This document shows, one piece after another, positions 45,550 through 54,127 of a stretch of DNA of 64,000 nt. Each line of letters begins with the position of its first letter. The first letter of the stretch is position 1. Below the pieces are notes generated by a model, which worked only from the letters and a program-made list of their open reading frames with translations, was not told where the DNA came from and searched no databases. Both the position numbers and the translations under genes were made by a program. The DNA comes from Nocardia bovistercoris (GTDB lineage: Bacteria > Actinomycetota > Actinomycetes > Mycobacteriales > Mycobacteriaceae). The stretch lies in assembly GCF_015674855.1 (NCBI RefSeq), contig NZ_JADMLG010000002.1, positions 434,001-498,000 of the forward strand, given 5' to 3'.

Positions 45550-46400
45550 CGGTTGATCACCGGTACTCCCGTGGCTTTGCCGACGATCTGCTCGAATTGC
45601 TCCGGCTCGGTGGTGAACTCACCGAGCCGGATGGTCTTGTTGGTCCCGTGATAGTCCGACGAACCGGTGGTGATCAGACCGAGTTCGGCGGCGAGTCCGG
45701 ACAGCACGTCCCGGTCGGCGTCGGAATGATCGGGATGGGCGATCTCCAGTCCGCCGAGGCCGATCTCGGCCAGATCCCTGACCTCCCGCAGCGCGAGCAC
45801 GCGACCACGCTTGCGGGCGCGCGCGTGCGCGAGCACACTCACCCCGCCCGCGGTCGCGATCATCTCGACCGCGTTCCGCAGCGGCGTGTCGGCCTTCTCC
45901 ACGTAATACGGACCGTGCGGCGCGAGCAGTTCTTCGAAGGCCGCGCCCACGCTCGGCACCACCCCCGCCGCCACCAGCGCCCTCGCCAGATGCGGGCGTC
46001 CCGCCGACGGACCCGCCGAAGCCAGGACCGCGTCCGGGTCGACCGGAAGGCCGTCCGCGCGCATCCGCTCGGCCATGCCTCGCACCCGCTCGATCCGCTC
46101 GGCCCGCAGCCGCTCGCGTTCGCGCCCGAACACCTCGTCGCCGGGATCGAACAGATAGGCCAGCAGATGGACCGGGACCGGCAGCCCGTCCTCCCCGAGC
46201 CCGACGCACGACATCTCCATCCCGCGCACCAGCGTCAGCCCATCGGGCAGCGCCTCGACCGCCGCGTCCCAGCCCGCGGTGTTGTCGTGATCGGTGATCG
46301 CGACGACGTCCAGCCCGGTGGCCGCGGCCTTGCTCACGAGTTCGGCGGGGGTGTCGGTGCCGTCGGAGGCGGTCGAGTGGGTGTGGAGATCGATGCGCAC
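45546..46400 (-). CDS. PHP-domain phosphoesterase (RNase AM/YciV-like)
   Basis: About 284 residues. DLHTHSTASDGTDTPAEL (HxH motif 1), ITDHDNTAG (motif 2), a mid-protein GGVSVLAHARARKR (motif 3) and GLEIAHPDHS / TTGSSDYHG (motif 4) supply the metal ligands of polymerase-histidinol-phosphatase-fold phosphoesterases. Characterised relatives hydrolyse 3',5'-bisphosphonucleotides or trim RNA 5' ends. The GTG at 46400 lies 6 nt after AAGACT on the minus strand, a leaderless arrangement that also excludes the long basic upstream frame. Divergent from corA with 124 bp between. Confidence 0.88.
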   Translation of the reverse strand: MRIDLHTHSTASDGTDTPAELVSKAAATGLDVVAITDHDNTAGWDAAVEALPDGLTLVRGMEMSCVGLGEDGLPVPVHLLAYLFDPGDEVFGRERERLRAERIERVRGMAERMRADGLPVDPDAVLASAGPSAGRPHLARALVAAGVVPSVGAAFEELLAPHGPYYVEKADTPLRNAVEMIATAGGVSVLAHARARKRGRVLALREVRDLAEIGLGGLEIAHPDHSDADRDVLSGLAAELGLITTGSSDYHGTNKTIRLGEFTTEPEQFEQIVGKATGVPVINR

Positions 46401-46406
46401 GTGTCC

Positions 46407-46412
46407 AGTCTT
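46407..46412 (-). promoter_or_regulatory. Probable -10 box of PHP gene
   Basis: AAGACT on the minus strand, 6 nt, GTG at 46400. First position deviates from T. Confidence 0.4.
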
Positions 46413-46512
46413 ACCGTGCGTGGCGCGGCGGCGCGTCCTCGCGGTCCGCCCGCGACCCCGCGAGTCCAGACCGCGCGGTACCGATACCGGTGGGCGCGAA
46501 CGCCCGCGGCCG

Positions 46513-46518
46513 TAGCAT
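46513..46518 (+). promoter_or_regulatory. -10 box of leaderless corA
   Basis: TAGCAT, 6 nt (cggcat), then GTG at 46525; no ribosome binding site. It decides between the GTG and the in-frame ATG at 46543. Confidence 0.6.
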
Positions 46519-46524
46519 CGGCAT

Positions 46525-47598
46525 GTGCCTTCCATCCGGCCGATGCCGTCGTTCCGTGCCTCGCGCTCGGCGCGCGAACTGCCACGCGTCCCCGTGCCCA
46601 CCGCGCGCGCCATCGTCGATTGCGGCGTCTACGTGCAGGGACGACGCCTGCCCGGCCGGTTCACCCACCGCGACGCGTGCGCCGAGGTGCGCAATCGCGG
46701 CGAGGGTTTCGTGTGGGTCGGCCTGCACGATCCCGACGACCGCCAGATGGGCGATATCGCCGAGACATTCGGCCTGCACGCGCTCGTCGTCGAGGACGCG
46801 GTCAAGGCCAGGCAGCGCCCCAAACTCGAACGCTACGACGACACCCTGGTGCTGGTGATGCGCACCGTCTCCTATGTCGAGCACGAACTGCACAGCGTCA
46901 GCGAGATCGTGGAGTCCGGCGAGATCATGGTGTTCTGCGCACCGGATTTCGTGGTCACCGTGCGCCACGGCGAACATTCCGGACTGGCGTCGGTGCGCAA
47001 ACAGCTCGAAGCCGATCCGGCGATGCTCATGTACGGGCCCGGCGCGGTGCTGCACGCCGTCGCCGACTACGTGGTCGACACCTACATCGAGGTCGCCGCT
47101 TCGGTGGAACTCGACATCGACGCGATGGAGGAAGAGGTCTTCACGCCGCGCAGCCAGGTCGCCGTGGAATCGATCTACCAGCTCAAACGCGAGGTGGTCG
47201 AATTGCGCCGTGCGGTGACCCCGCTCGCGATACCGCTGCAACTGCTCGGGCACAAACCGGATCTGCCGCTGCCCAAGGAGATCCGGCGCTACCTGCGCGA
47301 TGTCGCCGACCACCACACCGGCGTGGCCGAACGCATCGCCGACTTCGACGGCTCACTGAGCGCGCTCATCAGCGCCGCGCTGGCCAAGATCGGCGTGCAG
47401 CAGAACACCGACATGCGCAAGATCTCGGCGTATGTCGCCATCGCGGCCGTGCCGACCATGGGCGCGGGCATCTACGGCATGAACTTCGAGCACATGCCGG
47501 AACTGCGCTGGACCTACGGCTATCCGCTGGTGCTCTCGGTGATCGCGGTGGCCTGCGTCGCCTTGTTCGTGACGTTCCGACGCAACCACTGGCTCTGA
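46525..47598 (+). CDS. corA: CorA-family magnesium/cobalt channel
   Basis: 357 residues. A soluble N-terminal domain (GEGFVWVGLHDPDDRQMGDI) leads into the long stalk helix, and the two C-terminal membrane helices surround the selectivity filter GIYGMNFEHMPEL (GMN motif, about residue 317). The C-terminus ends in the basic TFRRNHWL typical of CorA. It is a pentameric divalent-cation channel of the inner membrane. The M. tuberculosis counterpart is Rv1239c. Other genes of divalent-cation flavour (MgtE-N/CBS) lie 2 kb away. Convergent with the SUFU gene, 9 bp between stops. Confidence 0.93.
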   Translation: MPSIRPMPSFRASRSARELPRVPVPTARAIVDCGVYVQGRRLPGRFTHRDACAEVRNRGEGFVWVGLHDPDDRQMGDIAETFGLHALVVEDAVKARQRPKLERYDDTLVLVMRTVSYVEHELHSVSEIVESGEIMVFCAPDFVVTVRHGEHSGLASVRKQLEADPAMLMYGPGAVLHAVADYVVDTYIEVAASVELDIDAMEEEVFTPRSQVAVESIYQLKREVVELRRAVTPLAIPLQLLGHKPDLPLPKEIRRYLRDVADHHTGVAERIADFDGSLSALISAALAKIGVQQNTDMRKISAYVAIAAVPTMGAGIYGMNFEHMPELRWTYGYPLVLSVIAVACVALFVTFRRNHWL

Positions 47599-47607
47599 AC
47601 GGCCGCC

Positions 47608-48189
47608 CTACAGCGTCGCCGCGCCGCGCTCCGGGTCACGGATATCGATTCCGGCCTCGGCCCACGCCTCGCGCAACGCCGCCGCGCCGCGCACCCGCAC
47701 CCAAGCCGCCTCGGTGGCGGTCACCGGCGTCACCGTGAGGTAGCGCACCGGGTCGGCGGGCTCGGGCAGCACGACCTCGGGGATATCGCTGTCGCCGAGC
47801 AGCACCGCCGTGAACGGGGCGCCCGAGAACAGCGGTTCGCCGAGATCGAGCAGCGCGTCGGAACGCAGCACGACACCTTCCACGGACGGTGTCGCGGCCA
47901 ACACGCCGAGTCCGCGCACCAGACCCGCCGTGACCGCGACGCCGTGGCGCAGGGTGAGCACGAGCTCGGCGCGCGGCCCGCGCACCGGATCCGCCAGCGC
48001 GTCGGCCGGATCGCCCATGGGGTGGCGCGATCCGCCGAGGGTCACGTAGTGCACCAACTCGCCGTCGAGGATGCGCAGGATCTCGATGGGCTCGACGCCG
48101 AGGAAGGTCACCGAGGCCGTGTCGACCCCGGCGGCGTCGACCCCGAAATGGCCGAGGACGCCCGCGCGGACCCGGTCGAGGACGCCCAC
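47608..48189 (-). CDS. Suppressor-of-fused (SUFU)-like domain protein
   Basis: About 193 residues, cytosolic. VEPIEILRILDGELVHYVTL and the GGSRHPMGDPADALADPVRG segment, then LTLRHGVAVTAGLVRGLGVL, recall bacterial SUFU-domain proteins (PF05076), which are often immunity or scaffold proteins. The identification is by pattern only. The GTG at 48189 begins 2 bp after the upstream stop, so it is the last gene of a CoA-ester lyase - YflT - SUFU operon. No toxin gene accompanies it. Confidence 0.6.
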   Translation of the reverse strand: MGVLDRVRAGVLGHFGVDAAGVDTASVTFLGVEPIEILRILDGELVHYVTLGGSRHPMGDPADALADPVRGPRAELVLTLRHGVAVTAGLVRGLGVLAATPSVEGVVLRSDALLDLGEPLFSGAPFTAVLLGDSDIPEVVLPEPADPVRYLTVTPVTATEAAWVRVRGAAALREAWAEAGIDIRDPERGAATL

Positions 48190-48191
48190 GG

Positions 48192-48683
48192 TCAGATCGC
48201 CAGCCTGGCGAGCAGGTCGCGCGCCTGTTCCGCCGATTTCGGATCGCAGAGCACGTCGTAGCGCCCGGCGACCAACTGCATGGTCGAGGCGAAATCGCGC
48301 TGCCCCTTGGTGGCCGCGTACGGGATCGTGGTGGTGATGACACCGAAGATGATGCCGCCGACCAGGCCGACCAGCAGCGGTCCGAAGGCGCCGCCGGTGG
48401 TGAACAGGCTCAGCAGCAAGCCGAGGAAAAGGCCGAGCCACGCGCCGCTGACCACGCCGCCGCCGATGACCTTGCCCCAGGTCAGCCGGTAGAGCACCCG
48501 CTCGACCTGCATCAGGTCGACGCCGACGATCGTCACGTCCTGCACCGGGAACTGGTTGTCGGCCAGGTAGTCGACGGCCTTCTGCGCCTCCGCGTAGGTC
48601 GGGTAGGAGCCCACCGGCCAGCCCGACGGCGGGGTTGGCAGACCCTGCCGGGCGCGATTCGAGCCTCCCAATGGATTCGTCAT
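48192..48683 (-). CDS. General stress protein 17M/YflT-like membrane protein
   Basis: 163 residues. An N-terminal alpha/beta half (PTYAEAQKAVDYLADNQFPV, DVTIVGVDLMQVERV) is the YflT/GSP17M-like domain. Two glycine-rich hydrophobic segments follow (GGGVVSGAWLGLFLGLLLSL and FGPLLVGLVGGIIFGVITTT), then a short cytosolic tail. The function is unknown; relatives are induced by heat or osmotic stress. A CAGAAT box 6 nt before the ATG gives a possible leaderless start in addition to read-through from the lyase gene 12 bp upstream. Confidence 0.75.
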   Translation of the reverse strand: MTNPLGGSNRARQGLPTPPSGWPVGSYPTYAEAQKAVDYLADNQFPVQDVTIVGVDLMQVERVLYRLTWGKVIGGGVVSGAWLGLFLGLLLSLFTTGGAFGPLLVGLVGGIIFGVITTTIPYAATKGQRDFASTMQLVAGRYDVLCDPKSAEQARDLLARLAI

Positions 48684-48695
48684 GGTCCCATTCTG

Positions 48696-49652
48696 CTATT
48701 CGGACTCGTTTCGCGGCGGGGTGAACCGCGTGGTGCGCGTCATCCCGGCCGCCCTGCCCTTGTCGGCGACGACCTGAGCCATCTTCGCACTCGCCTCGTC
48801 GATCATCTCCTCGCCCAACATCACCGCGCCGCGCGCGCCGCCCGCGACCGAGGTGTGGTAGGCGTAGGCGTCCAGGATCTCCTCGGCGCGATCGTATTCG
48901 GCTTGCCGCGGGCTGAAGATCTCGTTGGCGAGGTCGACCTGACTCGGATGCAGCACCCATTTGCCGTCGAAACCGAGCGCGGCGGTGCGGCAGGCGGCCC
49001 TGCGGAAGCCTTCCGGATCGCGCACCTGCAGGTAGGGGCCGTCGATGGCCTGTAGGCCGTTGGCGCGCGCGGCGAGCAGGATCGTCATGAGGATGTGATG
49101 GTAGGCGTCGCCGAAGTCGTAGCCCTCCGGCTGTTCACCGACCACGAGGGTGCGCATGTTGATGCTGGCCATGAAGTCGGCGGGCCCGAACACCAGGGTC
49201 TGCACGCGGGGGCTCGCGGTGGCGATCTCATCGATATTGCGCAGGCCGACGGCGTTCTCGATCTGCGGTTCGATGCCGATGCGGCCGAGTTCCAGTCCGC
49301 AGGTCTTCTCCAGTTGGGTCAGCAGCAGATCCAGGGCGCGTACCTGTCCGGCGTCGGTGACCTTCGGCAGCAGGATCGCGTCCAACGCCGCGCCCGCGCC
49401 CTCGACCACCGCGATGACATCGGCGTAGGTCCACTCCGTCGACCAGTCATTGACGCGCACCACCCGGAGTTGCGTTCCCCACCCCGAATCGTTGAGCGCG
49501 GCGACGATATTCGCGCGCGCTTGCACCTTGGCGGCGGGCGCGACGGCGTCCTCGAGATCGAGAAAGACCTCGTCGACGGGCAGAGTCTTGGCTTTCGCGA
49601 TCATTTTCACGCTGCTGCCTGGGCAGGCGAGCACGGATCGGCGCGGCTTCAT
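48696..49652 (-). CDS. HpcH/HpaI-family CoA-ester lyase (citramalyl/malyl-CoA lyase-like)
   Basis: About 318 residues. RRSVLACPGSSVKMI at the N-terminus, VFLDLEDAVAPAAK with metal-binding acidic residues, RVVRVND, and GRIGIEPQIENAVGL (catalytic glutamate) are the hallmarks of the CitE/malyl-CoA lyase group. KWVLHPSQVDLANEIFSP near the C-terminus is also diagnostic. It cleaves or joins a hydroxyacyl-CoA and acetyl-CoA. ATG 49652 is preferred over GTG 49658 because AGGAG is better spaced. Divergent from the MgtE-N/CBS gene. Confidence 0.9.
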   Translation of the reverse strand: MKPRRSVLACPGSSVKMIAKAKTLPVDEVFLDLEDAVAPAAKVQARANIVAALNDSGWGTQLRVVRVNDWSTEWTYADVIAVVEGAGAALDAILLPKVTDAGQVRALDLLLTQLEKTCGLELGRIGIEPQIENAVGLRNIDEIATASPRVQTLVFGPADFMASINMRTLVVGEQPEGYDFGDAYHHILMTILLAARANGLQAIDGPYLQVRDPEGFRRAACRTAALGFDGKWVLHPSQVDLANEIFSPRQAEYDRAEEILDAYAYHTSVAGGARGAVMLGEEMIDEASAKMAQVVADKGRAAGMTRTTRFTPPRNESE

Positions 49653-49702
49653 GAACACTCCTGTCGTCCGTGGCGCGGCGTGGACGCCCGCCGACGAACC
49701 TC

Positions 49703-49708
49703 TAGCCT
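49703..49708 (+). promoter_or_regulatory. -10 box of leaderless MgtE-N/CBS gene
   Basis: TAGCCT, 6 nt (ggcagc), then ATG at 49715. Confidence 0.6.
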
Positions 49709-49714
49709 GGCAGC

Positions 49715-51001
49715 ATGGCAGCTACCAGGGTGTACGTCGCCAGGCTGGCAGGCCTGACGGTGCTGGGTCCGGACGGGGAGTCTATCGGCCGGATCCGCGA
49801 CGTGGTCGTGGCCGTCCGATACGACCGCCAGCAGCCGCGGGTGCACGGACTGGTCGTCGAATTGCCGAGCCGCAGGCGGATATTCGTGCCGATGCTGCGG
49901 GTCACCGCGATCGAGCCGGGGGTGGTCACGTTGAATACCGGTACCGTGAGTCTGCGCCGTTTCGCGCAACGTCCAGGGGAGCTGCTCGCCCTCGCGCAGA
50001 TCGTGGACTCCAATGTCATGGTCGATGATCCCGACCTGCCCGATCTGGACGATATCGAGGTCTATGTGGTCGATCTCGGCATCGAACTCACCCGGACGCG
50101 GGACTGGCGGATCTCGCGGGTCGCGGTGCGCGGGCACCGGCGCATCGGGCGAAGGCGCACCGTGCACGTGGTTGACTGGTCGCGGGTGTCGGGTCTCACA
50201 CCGTACGAGAGCGGCGGGCCGAATCAGGACGTCACCACACTGCTCGAACAGTTCGAGGGCCTGCGGGCCGCCGATGTCGCGCACCTGCTGCGCGAGCTGC
50301 CGGAGAAACGCAGGCTGGAAGTGGTCGAGGCGCTCGACGACGAACGCCTGGCCGACGTGGTGCAGGAATTGCCGGAGAACGACCAGATCGATCTGCTCGG
50401 CCATCTCGAGGTCGGCCGCGCCGCCGACGTGCTGGAGGCGATGGACCCCGACGACGCCGCCGACCTGCTCGGCGAGCTGTCGACGGGGGAACGCGAATCG
50501 CTGCTGGCGCTGATGGATCCGCAGGAATCCGAACCGGTGCGCAGGCTGCTCGAATACTCCTACGACACCGCGGGCGGCCTGATGACGCCGAAACCGGTGA
50601 TCCTCACGCCGTCGACCACGGTCGCCGAAGCGCTGGCGCGGGTCCGCAATCCCGACCTGACGCCCGCACTGTCGTCCATGGTCTTCGTGGTCCGCCCGCC
50701 AACGGCGACTCCGACCGGAAGATATCTCGGCTGCGTACATCTCCAGCAACTGCTGCGCGAACCTCCGGCGCATCTGGTGGGCGGCATACTCGACAGCGAT
50801 CTCTCGCCATTGCGCGCCGAAGTTCCGCTGGCGGCGGTGACGCGCTATTTCGCGACATACAACCTGGTCTGCGGACCGGTGGTGGACGAGCAGGACCATC
50901 TGCTCGGCGCCGTGACCGTCGACGACGTGCTCGATCACCTGCTGCCCGAGGACTGGCGCGAACACGAACAGGCGCACGAGGGAGTGCCGGGACATGAGTG
51001 A
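49715..51001 (+). CDS. MgtE N-domain/CBS-domain protein without membrane part
   Basis: 428 residues. A PRC-barrel-like N-terminal domain (VLGPDGESIGRIRDVVVAV), a second beta domain, then the MgtE intracellular N repeat (VAHLLRELPEKRRLEVVEAL, DDAADLLGELSTGERESLLA, residues ~180-270) and a CBS pair (STTVAEALARVRNPDLTPAL; LLGAVTVDDVLDHLLP). The five-helix MgtE channel is absent, so it is a magnesium or nucleotide sensor rather than a transporter. It overlaps the DUF1003 gene by 8 bp; that protein supplies membrane helices and may be its partner. Resembles the Rv1232c position. Confidence 0.85.
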   Translation: MAATRVYVARLAGLTVLGPDGESIGRIRDVVVAVRYDRQQPRVHGLVVELPSRRRIFVPMLRVTAIEPGVVTLNTGTVSLRRFAQRPGELLALAQIVDSNVMVDDPDLPDLDDIEVYVVDLGIELTRTRDWRISRVAVRGHRRIGRRRTVHVVDWSRVSGLTPYESGGPNQDVTTLLEQFEGLRAADVAHLLRELPEKRRLEVVEALDDERLADVVQELPENDQIDLLGHLEVGRAADVLEAMDPDDAADLLGELSTGERESLLALMDPQESEPVRRLLEYSYDTAGGLMTPKPVILTPSTTVAEALARVRNPDLTPALSSMVFVVRPPTATPTGRYLGCVHLQQLLREPPAHLVGGILDSDLSPLRAEVPLAAVTRYFATYNLVCGPVVDEQDHLLGAVTVDDVLDHLLPEDWREHEQAHEGVPGHE

Positions 51002-51599
51002 GAAGAGTCAGGCGCGGCAGCGGCTGGAGACGCCGGTCGGGTCGCGGTTCCGGATCGACTGGGACGCCGAGGCGTTGGCGCGCAGCAGCGAGAAGGTGGC
51101 GCGCTTCCTCGGCACCGGACGTTATCTCGCGATCCAGAGCGTCGTGGTCATCGTGTGGATCGTGCTCAACATCTTCGTGGTGGCGCTGCGCTGGGACCCG
51201 TACCCGTTCATCCTGCTCAACCTCGCGTTCTCCACCCAGGCCGCCTATGCCGCGCCGCTGATCCTGCTGGCGCAGAACCGGCAGGACAACCGGGATCGGG
51301 TGGCACTGGAGGAGGATCGAACCCGTGCGGCGCAGACCAAGGCCGACACCGAATTCCTGGCCCGCGAACTCGCGGCGCTGCGACTCGCCGTCGGTGAGGT
51401 GGCGACCCGTGACTATCTGCGTCGCGAACTGGACGAGATGCGCGACGCCGTGGACCGGATCGAGGCCGCGGTGTCACCCGAGCGTGTTCACGACGTGAAC
51501 AAGTCGGGTGTGAACAAGCCGGGAAAGCCCCGTCGCAAGAAATCCTCCGGCCACAAGCCCGCTACGGACTCGATATCGTTACCCGTTGTCGATGATTGA
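50994..51599 (+). CDS. DUF1003 membrane protein
   Basis: 201 residues with two membrane helices (AIQSVVVIVWIVLNIFVVAL and FILLNLAFSTQAAYAAPLIL, residues ~42-95) joined by the DUF1003 signature RWDPYPFILLNL. A long charged coiled-coil segment follows (AAQTKADTEFLARELAALRL), with a lysine-rich tail. The function of DUF1003 is unknown. Translation is coupled to the MgtE-N/CBS gene through an 8-bp overlap, which suggests a complex. Confidence 0.88.
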   Translation: MSEKSQARQRLETPVGSRFRIDWDAEALARSSEKVARFLGTGRYLAIQSVVVIVWIVLNIFVVALRWDPYPFILLNLAFSTQAAYAAPLILLAQNRQDNRDRVALEEDRTRAAQTKADTEFLARELAALRLAVGEVATRDYLRRELDEMRDAVDRIEAAVSPERVHDVNKSGVNKPGKPRRKKSSGHKPATDSISLPVVDD

Positions 51600-51720
51600 C
51601 GTGAAATGCTCAACAACCACTTGACCGATCGGTAACCTGGATCTCGTTGTCCCGAGCGTGTCCGGTTCGTGATCTTCCCGGGCAGGCGCGCTCTCTCGAC
51701 GTAGAGATTGGTGTGGTCGC

Positions 51721-53130
51721 ATGCGAATATCCGCTCCGATAACCGTATCGGCCCTGGTCGTCGCGGGACTTGTCGCCACGGGGTCGACTACGAATACCAC
51801 AGACGAAACGAAAGCGCCACAGGCACCCGAGGCGTTGCTCGCCGCGTCGAGTCAGTCCGGGGGCTCCAGCAACATCGCGGACAACACGGCGGAAACGCAG
51901 CTGTCTCGGACAGTCGGCCTGCTCGCGGTCACCCCCGACGCGCCGCGCAAACTCACCGCACTGACCCCGCCCGCCGACGGCGCGGCCCCGTTCGCGGGCG
52001 CGGTACCCCTTCGTGACATCGCGTTACCCGCCACGGGCGGCGCCCTCGGCATTCCCGAGATCGTGCTCGCCGCCTACCGCAACGCCGAACTCGCGATGGC
52101 CTCGCAGGCGCCCAACTGCGGCCTGACCTGGAATCTGCTCGCGGGCATCGGCCGCATCGAGTCCGCGCACGCGAGCAACGGCCGCACCGACGCCGCGGGC
52201 ACCTCGGTGACCCCGATCTTCGGCCCCGCCCTCGACGGCACCCTGCCCGGCAACGAAGTCATCAAGGCGACCGACGGCGGTTACGTGCGCGCGCTCGGGC
52301 CGATGCAGTTCCTGCCGAGCACCTGGAGCCACTACGCCGCCGACGGCAACGGCGACGGAGTCGCCGACCCGCACAACGTCTTCGACGCCACCGTGGCCGC
52401 GGGCAAATACCTGTGCTCGGGCGGGCTGAACCTACGTGACCCAGCCCAAGAGCTACGCGCGGTACTGCGCTACAACAACTCGATGTCCTACGCCGCCAAC
52501 GTGCTGAGCTGGTCCGCGGCCTACCGCACCGGCGGCACCCCGGCCCAGGTCAGCATCTCCCCCGATCTCATCCCGCCGGGCCAGGCCCCGATCCAAGCCG
52601 GACCCGACATGCTTGCCGTCAACACGGTCACCCCGACCACGCCGGGCGCCGCCGGTCAGCTGCCGCCCAACACCTCGACCACCGTCGCGCCCGCGACACC
52701 CACCACGCCCGCGCAGGTCATGATCAACATCCCCGGCCTGCCCCCGATTCCGTGCGGCATCTTCTGCCCGCCGCCGCCCCCGCCCGCGAATCCCTGTGCG
52801 GTGCAGACGGTTCCCGCGCCGATGCCGCGCCCCGGCGATCCCGCCCTTCCGCCCGCGGCGGCCACCCAGAACTTCGGCGCCGACAATCCGAAGCCCGAGG
52901 CGGCGAATCAGCCCGCGCCGGTCTGCGCGCCGCCCGCGGTCACCGAACAGCAGGTGCCCGCGCCGCGGTCGGTCGAGGCGCCGCCGCAGCAGCAGGCCGA
53001 ACAGCCCGAGGTGGCCACCACACAGCCGCCCGAGCCGCCCGCGGCCGAGCCCGCACCGCCCGTCGCGCCGCCCGCGATCACCCTGCCGTTCAATATCGTG
53101 ATCCCGCTGCCGCCCGCACCGGTGGGCTGA
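51721..53130 (+). CDS. Secreted lytic transglycosylase with Pro-rich tail
   Basis: 469 residues. An uncleaved or secretory N-terminal segment (PITVSALVVAGLVATGS) precedes an SLT-type lysozyme-fold domain (residues ~100-270): NLLAGIGRIESAHASNG contains the catalytic glutamate, and GPMQFLPSTWSHYAADGNGD is the conserved second motif. The last ~200 residues are Pro/Ala/Gln-rich, a probable wall-spanning tail. It cuts peptidoglycan glycan strands. The next gene encodes a paralogue with the same core. The start is ATG 51721, without a clear ribosome binding site. Confidence 0.85.
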   Translation: MRISAPITVSALVVAGLVATGSTTNTTDETKAPQAPEALLAASSQSGGSSNIADNTAETQLSRTVGLLAVTPDAPRKLTALTPPADGAAPFAGAVPLRDIALPATGGALGIPEIVLAAYRNAELAMASQAPNCGLTWNLLAGIGRIESAHASNGRTDAAGTSVTPIFGPALDGTLPGNEVIKATDGGYVRALGPMQFLPSTWSHYAADGNGDGVADPHNVFDATVAAGKYLCSGGLNLRDPAQELRAVLRYNNSMSYAANVLSWSAAYRTGGTPAQVSISPDLIPPGQAPIQAGPDMLAVNTVTPTTPGAAGQLPPNTSTTVAPATPTTPAQVMINIPGLPPIPCGIFCPPPPPPANPCAVQTVPAPMPRPGDPALPPAAATQNFGADNPKPEAANQPAPVCAPPAVTEQQVPAPRSVEAPPQQQAEQPEVATTQPPEPPAAEPAPPVAPPAITLPFNIVIPLPPAPVG

Positions 53131-53160
53131 GCCTGCTCGGTCCGTGTCGCGAAGTTCAAA

Positions 53161-53177
53161 CGTGACAACAGATCACG
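53161..53177. promoter_or_regulatory. Inverted repeat upstream of second transglycosylase
   Basis: CGTGA-N7-TCACG, perfect 5-bp arms, about 80 bp before the start. It resembles a CRP half-site pair but the spacer is one base longer than the usual GTGA-N6-TCAC. Candidate operator only. Confidence 0.3.
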
Positions 53178-53257
53178 AAGGAGTAACAAAAAGATCTCGG
53201 ATGCGGTAGCCTCTCCTCAAGTTCGATTTGGTTGTCAGCGGAGGAGGGCACCACACC

Positions 53258-54109
53258 GTGGGGCGTCACCGTAAACCTTCGTCCGGAAGTCTCGGGCGGA
53301 GTTCAGTTCTCGCGCTTTCAGGTCTTCTCCCCGCCGGACTGGTCGCCGTCGCGGGCGCCTCCGATCTCGACCCCGGAGATTTGACCGACGCGATCCAACA
53401 GACCCCCGCCGACGGGGAGACCGCGCTCGGCGCCAGGCTCGCCGCCGCGCTGGACGAAACAGCGGGCCACGTCATGGCCAAGCAGAATGTCGCCCCGCCG
53501 CCGGTCGTCAAAACCGTTGCGCTGGCCGAGAACCGGGAACGGGCCGACCTGCCCGCGGGCGCGCTCGGCATTCCCGGCGTCGCCGTCGCGGCCTATCAGA
53601 AGGCCGAGCACATCCTCGAGGCCGAGAACCCGGAGTGCAATATGCCGTGGTCGATGCTCGCGGGCATCGGCCGGGTCGAATCCACCCACGCCTTCGGCGG
53701 CAAGGCCGATGTCGACGGCAATCCGCTCAGCCCGGTCTACGGCCCGGTGCTCGACGGATCGCTCTACGGCAACCACGTCATCAGCGACACCGACGGCGGC
53801 GAACTCGACGGGCTCGGCGGCTACGACCGTGCCATCGGCCCCATGCAGTTCCTGCCCGAAACCTGGAAGCGCTACGCCGCCGACGGCAACGGCGACGGCA
53901 TCGCCGATCCGCAGAACCTGTACGACGCGGCGCTCACCGCGGGCAAGTACCTGTGCAGCGGCGGCTTGAACATGCGCGACCTCGCCCAGCAGACCCGCGC
54001 CATCCTGCGCTACAACAACTCGATGGCCTACGTCGCCAACGTGATGGCCTGGGCCAACTCCTACAACTCGGGCGTCGCTCCGAAGCCCGCGGAGCTGCCC
54101 AAGATCTGA
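53258..54109 (+). CDS. Lytic transglycosylase, Rv1230c-like
   Basis: About 283 residues. A signal segment (SSVLALSGLLPAGLVAVAGAS) is followed by a short linker and the same SLT-type core as the preceding gene: SMLAGIGRVESTHAFGG with the catalytic glutamate, GPMQFLPETWKRYAADGNGD and ILRYNNSMAYVANVMAW. It lacks the Pro-rich tail. The match in place is M. tuberculosis Rv1230c, next to mrp. GTG 53258 is chosen because GGAGGAGGG lies 9 nt upstream. Acts on peptidoglycan outside the membrane, probably in growth or resuscitation. Confidence 0.88.
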   Translation: MGRHRKPSSGSLGRSSVLALSGLLPAGLVAVAGASDLDPGDLTDAIQQTPADGETALGARLAAALDETAGHVMAKQNVAPPPVVKTVALAENRERADLPAGALGIPGVAVAAYQKAEHILEAENPECNMPWSMLAGIGRVESTHAFGGKADVDGNPLSPVYGPVLDGSLYGNHVISDTDGGELDGLGGYDRAIGPMQFLPETWKRYAADGNGDGIADPQNLYDAALTAGKYLCSGGLNMRDLAQQTRAILRYNNSMAYVANVMAWANSYNSGVAPKPAELPKI

Positions 54110-54115
54110 CAGCAC

Positions 54116-54121
54116 TACAGT
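54116..54121 (+). promoter_or_regulatory. -10 box of leaderless mrp
   Basis: TACAGT, 6 nt (cgagtc), then ATG at 54128. Confidence 0.55.
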
Positions 54122-54127
54122 CGAGTC

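Noticed and set aside
53161..53177. CRP binding site
   Set aside because: The spacer between GTGA and TCAC is 7, not 6, and there is no flanking T/A of the consensus; kept only as an inverted repeat.
51600..53257. ydaO-type (c-di-AMP) riboswitch upstream of the transglycosylases
   Set aside because: These elements control cell-wall hydrolases in actinobacteria, so I looked for one; neither leader has the conserved GGGGAACC-like and pairing core I would expect.
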